A stretch of 57,855 nucleotides of DNA from Mycobacteriales bacterium (GTDB taxonomy: Bacteria; Actinomycetota; Actinomycetes; Mycobacteriales; QHCD01), in contig DASXJE010000208.1 of assembly GCA_036497565.1 (NCBI GenBank), forward strand, positions 1-57,855. Direction: 5' to 3'. Shown piece after piece: positions 16,260-24,260 of the stretch (positions are counted from its first letter, which is position 1; each line of letters opens with the position of its first letter). Below the pieces are notes generated by a model, which saw only the letters and a program-made list of their open reading frames with translations, was not told where the DNA came from and ran no database searches. The position numbers were made by a program, and so were the translations under genes.

Positions 16260-18161
16260 ATGGGCATCAGCGCCGCAGACCAGAGCAAGGTCGGTACGGA
16301 CGTGCCCTCACCCAGCACCTCGTCGTGGCGCACCTGGCATCGACGCTTCGCCTTCCGGCTGGTGGCGGCGATGCTCCTGGTGTCGTTGCCGTTGATGGTG
16401 GTGCTCGCGGTCCTGCTGACCACATCGGCATCGAACAGCATCACGTCACTGGCGCAGAGCAAAGGCGAAAGCCTCGCCCGGGCGGTCGCACTGCGGACGG
16501 AGGACTGGCTCGCGGAGCGGCGACAGAGCCTGACGGTGCTCGCTGCGGCCGCAGCCGGTCACATGAGCGGCCCGACGACCGAGTCGACGCTGCGCAAGGT
16601 TGACTCCACGTCGGGGGATTACTCGTTGATCGAGATCACCAATCTCGAGGGCAAGGTCCTCTCGTCGAGCCGGCCCGGCGCGAGTGTCGACGTCGCCGGG
16701 GAGGACTGGTTCCATGCCGCGGCCGCGGGTCACGCCGTCGTGACCTCGCCCGTACGGCGCGGGGATTCCATCGAATGGATCATCACCGAGCCCATCATCG
16801 GAAACAACGGCCGTCAACAGGGGGTCGTGATCGGTGACCTCGATCCGACCGTGCTCACCACGCTCCTCAATCCCGAACTCGGCAAGGGAAGCAACGTCGT
16901 CGCCGTCGACCCGCAGCACCGCCTGATCTACAGCACCCGAGACATCGGGAAGGTGAGCGACGACGCCGCCCTGCTCGCGGGCGGATCGCTCAGCACCAAG
17001 GTCAACAACTCGGCGACGCAACAGGCAGCCAGCACCGGGGAGCCGGGAGCCACCCAGTTCACCGACCCCCACGGCAAGGAGGTCATCGGCGGGTTCGACG
17101 TCGTCGACAATCTGCATTGGACGCTCATCGCCGAAGAGCCCGCCAGCCTGCTGCTCGCGCCGGTCGCCACCCAGCGCCAGCATGCGATTTTGATCGTCGT
17201 TCTCGGCGCTGTCCTCATCACGATTGTGTCGATCCTGGTGGCGTGGCGCACGACGCGGCCGATCCTGCGGTTGACCCAGGTCGCGCGCAAGGTGACGGAG
17301 GGCGACCTCAATGCCCGCGTGGACCCGTCGGGTTCCAGCGAAGTCGTGCTGCTGGGCGAGTCCTTCAACTCGATGGTGGCCAACTGTCATCGGCTCATCG
17401 AGCAGGTCTCGAGCGCCGGCGTCGAGGTGAATACGGCGGCCGCGGAGCTGTCGGCCTCCTCGGATGAGTTGGCGGCCACCACGACCGAGCAGAGCGCGAC
17501 GGTGACCCAGGCCACGGCGACCACCGAGGAGTTGGCGCGGTCGTCGGCCACGATCGCGGACACGGTCGACGACGTCGCCCAGCAGACCGGCGAGACCCGC
17601 GACAACCTCGAACGGGCCGAGGCCGACATCTCCCTCTCCAGTGAGCGGACCCTCGCCCTGGCCGGCCGGGTCGACGACATCGACGCCCTGCTGGATCTGA
17701 TCAACGACATCGCCGACCAGACCAACCTGCTCGCTCTCAACGCGGCGATCGAGGCGGCGCGGGCCGGCGAGAACGGTCTCGGCTTCGCGGTCGTGGCCGA
17801 CGAGGTACGCCGGCTGGCCGAGCGCTCCAAGGCCTCTGCCGGCGACATCGCGACGATCGTCGCCGCCATCCAGAACGAATCCAATGCCACGGTCATGGCG
17901 ATGGAGAAGGGTTCGAAGCAGATGCAGCAGGGCCTGCACCTGCTGGAGGCGGTCACCGACGCCAATGCGCAGGTGCGGCTGACCACGCAGCAGCAACGCA
18001 GTGCGACCGCCCAGGTCGTCGAGACCATGGAGCAGCTCACGGATGCCAGCAGGCAGGTGTCCGCGACCGCCCAGCAGATAGCCGCCGCGGCCGGCAACCT
18101 CACCGATCTCGCCGGCAACCTCGAGACGACCGCGACTGCTGCGAGCAACGGACACCGATGA
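16260..18161 (+). CDS. Methyl-accepting chemoreceptor with Cache-like sensor (WspA-position)
   Basis: 633 residues. The first membrane helix is at about 36-58 ([20 protein letters not shown]). An extracytoplasmic domain of ~240 residues has Cache features ([56 protein letters not shown]). Then come a second helix near 305-327, a HAMP domain ([20 protein letters not shown]) and a signalling domain. The conserved hairpin tip is [19 protein letters not shown]. No C-terminal CheR-docking pentapeptide is present. The ATG at 16260 has AGGAG seven bases upstream (16248-16252). It is the first gene of a seven-gene signalling operon. P. aeruginosa WspA has a four-helix-bundle sensor instead, so the signal sensed probably differs. 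Confidence 0.92.
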   Translation: MGISAADQSKVGTDVPSPSTSSWRTWHRRFAFRLVAAMLLVSLPLMVVLAVLLTTSASNSITSLAQSKGESLARAVALRTEDWLAERRQSLTVLAAAAAGHMSGPTTESTLRKVDSTSGDYSLIEITNLEGKVLSSSRPGASVDVAGEDWFHAAAAGHAVVTSPVRRGDSIEWIITEPIIGNNGRQQGVVIGDLDPTVLTTLLNPELGKGSNVVAVDPQHRLIYSTRDIGKVSDDAALLAGGSLSTKVNNSATQQAASTGEPGATQFTDPHGKEVIGGFDVVDNLHWTLIAEEPASLLLAPVATQRQHAILIVVLGAVLITIVSILVAWRTTRPILRLTQVARKVTEGDLNARVDPSGSSEVVLLGESFNSMVANCHRLIEQVSSAGVEVNTAAAELSASSDELAATTTEQSATVTQATATTEELARSSATIADTVDDVAQQTGETRDNLERAEADISLSSERTLALAGRVDDIDALLDLINDIADQTNLLALNAAIEAARAGENGLGFAVVADEVRRLAERSKASAGDIATIVAAIQNESNATVMAMEKGSKQMQQGLHLLEAVTDANAQVRLTTQQQRSATAQVVETMEQLTDASRQVSATAQQIAAAAGNLTDLAGNLETTATAASNGHR

Positions 18162-18604
18162 CGGCCGTGCAGGCACTGGTGCTGCCGGTGGGAAGCGACC
18201 TCTATGCCCTGCCCGTCGACTGGGTGCGGGAGGTGGTCGCCACTCCGGCCCTGACCCCGCTGGTCACCGCGCCGGCGCTGGTCCTGGGCCTGTTCAATCT
18301 CCGGGGCCAGATCGTTCCGCTGCTCGACACCGCCGCCCTTCTGGGGATCGGCGTGGTGCAGGCAGCCATGTTCGCCGTCGTCGTCAACTGTCCGCAGGGT
18401 CCGATCGGACTGGCCGTCACCGGCTTCCCGCAGCGTGGCGTGCTCGATACGCCGGTCGGGCCGTCGGAGCTTCCGGGCACGAGCGGCCTCTACCGGCTCG
18501 ATCAGCGGGTGGCGGCACTGCTCGATCCGGCGGTCCTGTTGACGGCCGGACGCATCATGGGACCGGAGCTGCGCACCGACTCGCCGGCCGTCGGAGCGGG
18601 CTGA
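18158..18604 (+). CDS. CheW-like coupling protein (WspB-position)
   Basis: 148 residues. The CheW fold is shown by [19 protein letters not shown] and [20 protein letters not shown], the segments that contact receptor and kinase. It links the receptor to the CheA-like kinase. The ATG overlaps the receptor stop by four bases (ATGA), so translation is coupled. The C-terminus has ~20 extra residues beyond the barrel. Confidence 0.9.
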   Translation: MTAVQALVLPVGSDLYALPVDWVREVVATPALTPLVTAPALVLGLFNLRGQIVPLLDTAALLGIGVVQAAMFAVVVNCPQGPIGLAVTGFPQRGVLDTPVGPSELPGTSGLYRLDQRVAALLDPAVLLTAGRIMGPELRTDSPAVGAG

Positions 18605-20610
18605 TGGCCGGGATCGATCCGGACATGCTGCGCGCGTTGTTCGTCCAGGAGGCCGAGGGCCGGCTCGCGGAGCTCGGCAGGTTGCTGTTGCAGCTCGAGC
18701 AGGCCGGCGAGGATCCGGACCTGGTGGGGGCAATCTTCCGCGAGATGCACACCCTCAAAGGGTCGTCAGCGGTGGCCGGCCTGGAAGAGGTCACGGGTAT
18801 CGCGCACCGTCTGGAAGATCTGGTCGACGAACTCCGGTCGGATCAGCGGCCGGTTACCCCCGAGGTGATCGACACGCTGCTGCGCGGTGTCGACCAACTC
18901 GGCGCCGCCTTGTCCGCACCGGCCGGCAGCCCACCGCCTCGCAAGCCGGCGCGGGTCGATCGGACCCACACGTCGGTCCGTCCGACTCCGGCACCCGCCG
19001 GACCGGCGGCCGATCCACCCGCACCGGCGATCGACGGCGGCGGTGTCATCATGGTGCCGGTCGAGCGCCTGGAAGAGCTCACCCGACTGGTCGGTGAGAG
19101 CGCCTCCGCGCATCTGCGGATCGGGCGGATGCTCGAAGACCGGTTCAGCATCGACCCTGCCACCTGCCCCGAGTTCAACGAGCTGTCGCGCTCACTCACC
19201 GATCTGCAGGACCGTGCGATGCGCACCCAGATGGTGCCGGTTTCCACCGTGACCGATCAGCTGCAGCGCGCCGTACGCGACCTGGCGCGCACGCATGGCA
19301 AGGATGTCCGCTGGGAGACCGAAGGCATGACGACCGAACTGGACCGCGGCGTCCTGCGGCAGCTGTCGGACTCCCTGATGCATCTGGTACGCAACGCCGT
19401 CGACCACGGGATCGAATCGCCGGACGGGCGGGAGGCCGCCGGAAAGCCACGGCAGGCGACGCTTCGGCTGCACGCGATGCAACTCGGTTCCGAGGTGATC
19501 ATTGCGGTGGCCGACGACGGCCGGGGGATCGACGTCGACGACGTGAGCCGACAAGCGCGTGAGAATGGTGTTGACACAGACGGGCTGACCGACGACGAAC
19601 TGCTCGAGCTGACCTTCGCGCCGGGCTTGTCCACCGCCAAGTTCGTCACGGACGTCTCGGGCCGGGGAGTGGGTCTCGATGCCGTCCGGGCCAGCGTCGA
19701 GGCCGCCCACGGACGCGTCGAGGTGCGGTCCACGCCAGGCGAGGGCACTGAATTCAGAATCGTCGTACCCATCACCGTCGCGGTGTTGCGCTGTCTCCTC
19801 GTCGAGGCGGGCGGGCAGAACTTCGCGCTGCCGTTCCACCGCGTGTTGTTGTCCCAGGCGCACGCGCCGGCCAAGTTGACGCACAACGAGGGGCGACCGG
19901 TGGTGTGGGTCGACGATCAGCCGGTGCCCGTGCAGGGCCTGGCAGAGACGGTCGGGATGGTCAGCGAGGTGACGACCGGACCCGTCGTGGTCCTGGCCGA
20001 CGCGACCAGGGGACACGCTTTCGCCGTCGATCGGCTGATCGGTCAACGCGACGTGGTCATCAAAGCACTGAACCCGCTGCTACCCCACCTGAGGTCGGTG
20101 GCCGGGGCCAGCGTCGAGCCGGACGGTTCGGTGCTCCTCGTACTCGATCCGCCGGGTCTCATCCAACGAGCCCGCCACGCGACCCGACGGAATGGGTTCG
20201 CAGCACCTCCCGAACACCACCCGACGATCGCGCACCGTCACAGCGTCCTGGTCGTCGACGACGCACTCACGATCCGTGAGCTACAACGCAACATCCTCGA
20301 ACGCGCCGGCTTCGACGTACGGGTGGCGACGGACGGAACCCAGGCATTGTCCAGTCTGGCGCAGGCGCCCGCCGATCTGGTGCTCACCGACATCGAAATG
20401 CCGAACATGAACGGCTTCGAGCTGACCGAGGCGATTCGGGCCCGTCCTGCGCTGGCCAATATTCCGGTGCTGATTCTCAGCTCCAGGTCGAGTGACGTCG
20501 ACCGGCAACGGGGACTCGACGTCGGAGCGGACGGATATATCACCAAGAGCGGGTTCGACGAGTCCAGCCTGCTGACGGCCGTAAACCGGCTGCTCGGGAG
20601 TCACCCATGA
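18604..20610 (+). CDS. Hybrid chemotaxis histidine kinase CheA-REC (WspE-like)
   Basis: 668 residues. The Hpt domain carries the phospho-acceptor His49 in MHTLKGSSA. A Pro-rich linker (~105-145) replaces the P2 domain. Dimerisation and ATPase domains follow, with the N box LMHLVRNAVDHGIE, DDGRGID and GRGVGLD. Then come a CheW-like domain (~395-530) and a C-terminal receiver with Asp552/Asp553, phospho-acceptor Asp596 (LTDIEMPNMNG) and ITKSG for the conserved Lys. A fused receiver is typical of WspE and FrzE. The start overlaps the CheW stop by one base. It probably phosphorylates the downstream REC-GGDEF protein and the CheB-like protein. Confidence 0.93.
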   Translation: MAGIDPDMLRALFVQEAEGRLAELGRLLLQLEQAGEDPDLVGAIFREMHTLKGSSAVAGLEEVTGIAHRLEDLVDELRSDQRPVTPEVIDTLLRGVDQLGAALSAPAGSPPPRKPARVDRTHTSVRPTPAPAGPAADPPAPAIDGGGVIMVPVERLEELTRLVGESASAHLRIGRMLEDRFSIDPATCPEFNELSRSLTDLQDRAMRTQMVPVSTVTDQLQRAVRDLARTHGKDVRWETEGMTTELDRGVLRQLSDSLMHLVRNAVDHGIESPDGREAAGKPRQATLRLHAMQLGSEVIIAVADDGRGIDVDDVSRQARENGVDTDGLTDDELLELTFAPGLSTAKFVTDVSGRGVGLDAVRASVEAAHGRVEVRSTPGEGTEFRIVVPITVAVLRCLLVEAGGQNFALPFHRVLLSQAHAPAKLTHNEGRPVVWVDDQPVPVQGLAETVGMVSEVTTGPVVVLADATRGHAFAVDRLIGQRDVVIKALNPLLPHLRSVAGASVEPDGSVLLVLDPPGLIQRARHATRRNGFAAPPEHHPTIAHRHSVLVVDDALTIRELQRNILERAGFDVRVATDGTQALSSLAQAPADLVLTDIEMPNMNGFELTEAIRARPALANIPVLILSSRSSDVDRQRGLDVGADGYITKSGFDESSLLTAVNRLLGSHP

Positions 20611-21647
20611 CCGCCGGAGCGGGTGCGCACACCGTTCGCGCCGTCGTCGTCCAGGATGTACGGGGGCGCCCGAGCCGGCTGGTCGACGCCCTGTGTGGCG
20701 AGGGTGACATCGTCGTCATAGGCCGACCGACGACCTCGGTCGATGCCATCCGGGAAGTGGCGGTGCTCCGTCCCGGTGTCGTCGTCCTCGACCTCCATCT
20801 GCCCGACGGTCAGAGCCAGTACGTCATCGAGCAGATCATGGCCCGTAGTCCGACGCCGATCCTGGTCCTGTCGGCACCTGCCGACGACCACCAGGCTCCA
20901 TCCGCCGTCGATGCCCTGGTCGCCGGCGCTCTGGAGGCCCTTCCCCGCCCGCCCCGGTGGACGCCGGAGCTTGGCGCGGACCTGAGGCGCACGGTACGCA
21001 GGATCAGCCGGGTCACGGTGATCCGCCATCCGCGTGGCAGTCGCGCGATCAGCACACGGCACGACGCCGATCCGTCCGGACGCCGGCCCGTCGTCGCGAT
21101 CGCCGCGTCCACGGGCGGACCCAATGCGCTGGCCGTTCTCCTTGCGGGCCTCGGCGGCCTCCGCGCGCCGGTGCTGGTGGTCCAGCACCTGCATCCCGAC
21201 TTCATCACCGGACTCGTGGAATGGATGTCGCGCGTATGTCCGCTCCCGGTCGAGACTGCCCGTCATCGGCAGAGCACCCGCCCTGGGCGCGTCTACTTCG
21301 CGCCGGGGGAACACCACCTCCACTACTGCGCCAACGGCCGTCTCGAGCTCGCGGCTGCCCCCGCGACGGTGCATCGCCCGTCAGCGGACGAGCTGTTCCG
21401 GGCGGTCGCTGCTGGTGCCGGATCCGCGGGAATCGGTGTCCTGTTGACGGGCATGGGCGAGGACGGTGCTGCTGGTCTGCTGGCCATGCATCGGCAGGGC
21501 GCAGCCACCCTCGCCCAGGATGAGGCGTCGTCGGCCGTGTTCGGAATGCCGCAGGCCGCGAATCGGCTGGGCGCCGTCACCACTCTGCTTCCGCTCGACA
21601 AGCTCGCCGGCGCCATCCAGCAGGCTGTCTGCGAGGTGCTGTCATGA
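20607..21647 (+). CDS. CheB-like receiver-methylesterase (WspF-like)
   Basis: 346 residues. An N-terminal receiver-like domain (~10-115) keeps the phospho-site context VVVLDLHLPDG. Its acidic pair is reduced to QD (VVVQDVRG) instead of DD, and the usual Lys segment is not clear (VAGALEALPRP), so phosphorylation may be altered. The methylesterase domain has Ser in IAASTGGPNA, His in VVQHLHPDF and Asp in LLTGMGEDGA, all intact. It would remove methyl groups from receptor glutamates to adapt signalling. It overlaps CheA by four bases. Confidence 0.9.
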   Translation: MTAGAGAHTVRAVVVQDVRGRPSRLVDALCGEGDIVVIGRPTTSVDAIREVAVLRPGVVVLDLHLPDGQSQYVIEQIMARSPTPILVLSAPADDHQAPSAVDALVAGALEALPRPPRWTPELGADLRRTVRRISRVTVIRHPRGSRAISTRHDADPSGRRPVVAIAASTGGPNALAVLLAGLGGLRAPVLVVQHLHPDFITGLVEWMSRVCPLPVETARHRQSTRPGRVYFAPGEHHLHYCANGRLELAAAPATVHRPSADELFRAVAAGAGSAGIGVLLTGMGEDGAAGLLAMHRQGAATLAQDEASSAVFGMPQAANRLGAVTTLLPLDKLAGAIQQAVCEVLS

Positions 21648-22891
21648 GCCAGGACGGACCGGAGGTCGCCCTCGACCAGGTGGCCGGGCTGCTGGCCGAG
21701 GCGATAGGGCTTCGCCCCGACCCGACACTTCGCGGCCGGCTGGGCCGAGCCGTCCGGGACGAGGTGGCCGCACGCGGCGGGGATCTCACGACGTACGCCG
21801 CGACTCTGATCACCGACCAGGACGCGATGCAAGGTCTGATCAATCGGATCACCGTGCAGGAGTCGGCGTTCTTCCGCCACCCTCGACACTTCCAGGTGCT
21901 TGCCGAGCAGGTCCTCCCGGCGCTCTCGCCACCGGTGACGATCTGGAGCGTGGGTTGCGCCAACGGTCAAGAGGCCTACAGCCTGGCGATGCTGCTCGAG
22001 GAGCAGGGTGTCGACGGCCGGGTCATCGCGACCGACGTCTCGACCGCTGCACTGCAGCGAACGGCGGCCGCGCGCTACACCGGTCGCGAGCTGGCGGGCC
22101 TGTCACCGCAGCGCATCGCCGACCACCTGACGCGATCGGGCGAGGCGTGGAAGATGAGCCCGTCGATCAGGGCGCGGGTCAGCACCCGGCAATACAACCT
22201 TGTCGATCCGCTACCGAGCGAGATCCTCACCTGTCAGGTCGTCTTCTGCCGCAACATCCTCATCTATCTCTCACCCGAACGTGTGTGTGCGTTCCTCGAC
22301 CAGCTCGCCGACAACCTTCCCTCCACGACCTCCCTGTTCGTCGGTGCCGGTGAAACTCTCCTGCAGGTATCGGACCGCTTCGAAGCCGTCCCGTCAGGGG
22401 ATACCTTCGTGTATCGGCCGCCTGTGGCCGACGCCGTATCGGCACCGAACACACCGAGGCGTCGACCTGTAGTGGCGAGTTCGCACCGCGCCCCCGTCCC
22501 GCGCGTCGCCCGGGACAAGCCGACCACCGCGCCGGAGCGGAGGTCATCGACGGCTGACAGCAGTCGATCGGAGGCGCCGGAGCAGACGGGTACGGCGGCC
22601 GCCCTGCTGGCGGCGGCGGGCCAGTCCGCCGTTGCCGCGAACGACTACGACGCGGCCGTCGTGGCATTCCGTAAGTGCGCCTACCTCGAACCGGACGATC
22701 CGATGTCCCAGCTACACCTGGGGTTGGCCCTCGAGGGTGCCGGCGATCCCGGCTCTGCGCGACGCGCCTACGCCTCCTCCCGCCGCCTGCTCGAATCCAA
22801 TCCGTCCCACGATCTCGACGGGATCGAAGGCTATGCGACGGCCGAGCTCCTCCGGCTGCTCGACTTCAAACAGCGGGCGCTCAGCAAATGA
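21644..22891 (+). CDS. CheR-type receptor methyltransferase with TPR-like tail (WspC-like)
   Basis: 415 residues. CheR motifs are QESAFFRHPRHFQVL, the SAM-binding VGCANGQEAYSLAML, and VFCRNILIYLSPE. After a Pro/Arg-rich linker (~265-310) comes a helical TPR-like region (AVAANDYDAAVVAFRKCAYLEPDD). CheR with TPR repeats is the arrangement of WspC and of other chemosensory systems outside flagellar taxis. It adds methyl groups to the receptor at 16260. It overlaps CheB by four bases (ATGA). Confidence 0.92.
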   Translation: MSQDGPEVALDQVAGLLAEAIGLRPDPTLRGRLGRAVRDEVAARGGDLTTYAATLITDQDAMQGLINRITVQESAFFRHPRHFQVLAEQVLPALSPPVTIWSVGCANGQEAYSLAMLLEEQGVDGRVIATDVSTAALQRTAAARYTGRELAGLSPQRIADHLTRSGEAWKMSPSIRARVSTRQYNLVDPLPSEILTCQVVFCRNILIYLSPERVCAFLDQLADNLPSTTSLFVGAGETLLQVSDRFEAVPSGDTFVYRPPVADAVSAPNTPRRRPVVASSHRAPVPRVARDKPTTAPERRSSTADSSRSEAPEQTGTAAALLAAAGQSAVAANDYDAAVVAFRKCAYLEPDDPMSQLHLGLALEGAGDPGSARRAYASSRRLLESNPSHDLDGIEGYATAELLRLLDFKQRALSK

Positions 22892-23268
22892 CGACCATGG
22901 TGTGCTTCGAAGCGGCCGGCGAGGACTACTGCCTGCCGGTGCAGGTGACCCGCGCGGTACGGACTGCCGAGACGGTGATCGCGCTGCCCGATCCGGTTCC
23001 GGACGTCGTCGGCGTCATCGCGGGCGATCCTCCGCTGACCGTGATCTCCGCGTTGCAGTCGAAGGGCATGCAGATCCTCGTCGTTGACACCGGCGAGAAG
23101 ACCTTCGGTCTGCTCGTCGACAAGGTCACCGGCCTGCTGCGCGTCGATGACGATCTGATCCGACCCGCACCGCCCGGACAACAGTCTCCGCTCATCTCCG
23201 GAACTCTCGACGCCGAAGGCCACCCCGTACTCGTGGCAGATCCCATCGCATTGGCAGGACGACTATGA
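22888..23268 (+). CDS. Second CheW-like coupling protein (WspD-position)
   Basis: A 126-residue CheW-fold protein (CFEAAGEDYCLPVQVTRAV; FGLLVDKVTGLLRV). It is shorter and more divergent than the first CheW: the usual LNLRGxIxPV segment is reduced to VVGVIAGDPPLTVISA. It may form a separate coupling interaction in the array. The ATG overlaps the CheR stop by four bases. Confidence 0.85.
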   Translation: MTTMVCFEAAGEDYCLPVQVTRAVRTAETVIALPDPVPDVVGVIAGDPPLTVISALQSKGMQILVVDTGEKTFGLLVDKVTGLLRVDDDLIRPAPPGQQSPLISGTLDAEGHPVLVADPIALAGRL

Positions 23269-24188
23269 CGATCGCACATGTGCTCATCGCCGACGATTCC
23301 CTCGTCATCCGGACGGTGGTCCGGACCCAGCTCGAGGAGAAGGACTATCGCGTCAGCGAAGCCGGCAACGGAATCGCGACGCTCGAGCAGTGCCGCCTCG
23401 ACCCACCGGACGTCGTTCTGCTCGACATCGAGATGCCCGGACTCGACGGATACGAGGTGCTGTCCGAGCTCAAGGCCGACGCCCGGCTGCGGAATATCCC
23501 GGTCGTGTTCCTCACCGGTCGCAGCGACATGCGAGACCTCCTCGCGGGGCTGCGCGGCGGTGCCCACGACTACCTCAAGAAGCCCTTTCACGGCGCCGAA
23601 CTGCTCGCGCGGGTCGGAGCCGCCGCGAACGTCAAGAAACTGCAGGACCAACTCGAGGAACGTAACGCCGATCTCGAACTGATGAGCCGCACCGACGGGC
23701 TGACCGGGCTGTACAACCGCAGACATCTCGACGATGAGCTGGTGCGCCGGCGCAACGACGCGCAACGCCATCAGGAGCCGCTCTGCCTGTTGCTCCTCGA
23801 CATCGACCACTTCAAACACGTCAACGACACGTACGGTCACTCGACCGGCGACCTGGTCCTGCGCGCGTTCGCCGCCCGGCTCCAGGCGGAGCTACGCGCC
23901 GGCGACGTCGCCGGTCGGTGGGGCGGGGACGAGTTTCTGGTGATCCTGCCGCACACCGACCTCGCCGGCGGCCTGGAACTCGCCGAGCGGATCCGCGGCG
24001 CGATGGCGTCCGACAGCATCGAGGCCGCGGGGAAGGACATCAGCGTGACCGTGAGCGGGGGCTGTGCGCTCGGCGCGGTCGGCGACTCCGCGGACGCCGT
24101 ACTCGACCTCGCCGACAACTGCCTCTACGAGGTGAAGGTCGCGGGCCGGAATCAGATCGTGACGGCCAAGCTCCCCGCGCGCACCTGA
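23265..24188 (+). CDS. Response-regulator diguanylate cyclase REC-GGDEF (WspR-like)
   Basis: 307 residues. The receiver domain has DD in LIADDSLVIR, phospho-Asp54 (LLDIEMPGLDG), a Thr in VFLTGRSD and Lys in YLKKPF. A coiled-coil-like linker (KKLQDQLEERNADLELMSR) joins it to a GGDEF domain. The active-site motif GGDEF is at 220-224, and an inhibitory RxxD site (RAGD, 211-214) lies exactly five residues before it. It should make c-di-GMP when phosphorylated and be feedback-inhibited. It is the last gene of the operon and overlaps the second CheW by four bases. It provides the output of the pathway. Confidence 0.94.
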   Translation: MTIAHVLIADDSLVIRTVVRTQLEEKDYRVSEAGNGIATLEQCRLDPPDVVLLDIEMPGLDGYEVLSELKADARLRNIPVVFLTGRSDMRDLLAGLRGGAHDYLKKPFHGAELLARVGAAANVKKLQDQLEERNADLELMSRTDGLTGLYNRRHLDDELVRRRNDAQRHQEPLCLLLLDIDHFKHVNDTYGHSTGDLVLRAFAARLQAELRAGDVAGRWGGDEFLVILPHTDLAGGLELAERIRGAMASDSIEAAGKDISVTVSGGCALGAVGDSADAVLDLADNCLYEVKVAGRNQIVTAKLPART

Positions 24189-24200
24189 TACCCGTCCTCG

Positions 24201-24260
24201 CCCATGATCAAGAGGGGATTCGTACGGCGTTTCGTGTCGAGATCCCCTCTTGATCACGGG
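24201..24260 (+). repeat. Palindromic hairpin element E3
   Basis: GATCAAGAGGGGAT (24206-24219) pairs with its complement at 24242-24255, extended by T-A, one mismatch and CCC/GGG. The 22-base loop contains ACGGCGTTTCGTG. It sits 12 bases after the REC-GGDEF stop, between convergent genes, and encodes the last ~17 codons of the minus-strand phosphatase. There is no T-tract. It is nearly identical to E2. Confidence 0.85.

Noticed and set aside
16446-18176. A 576-codon minus-strand frame opposite the chemoreceptor
   Set aside because: It is a shadow of the receptor's codon pattern; it has no domain, no start signal, and the receptor frame is unambiguous.
16260-24188. A normal flagellar chemotaxis operon
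   Set aside because: There is no free CheY, CheZ or flagellar gene. CheA carries a receiver, CheR has a TPR tail, and the output is a diguanylate cyclase.
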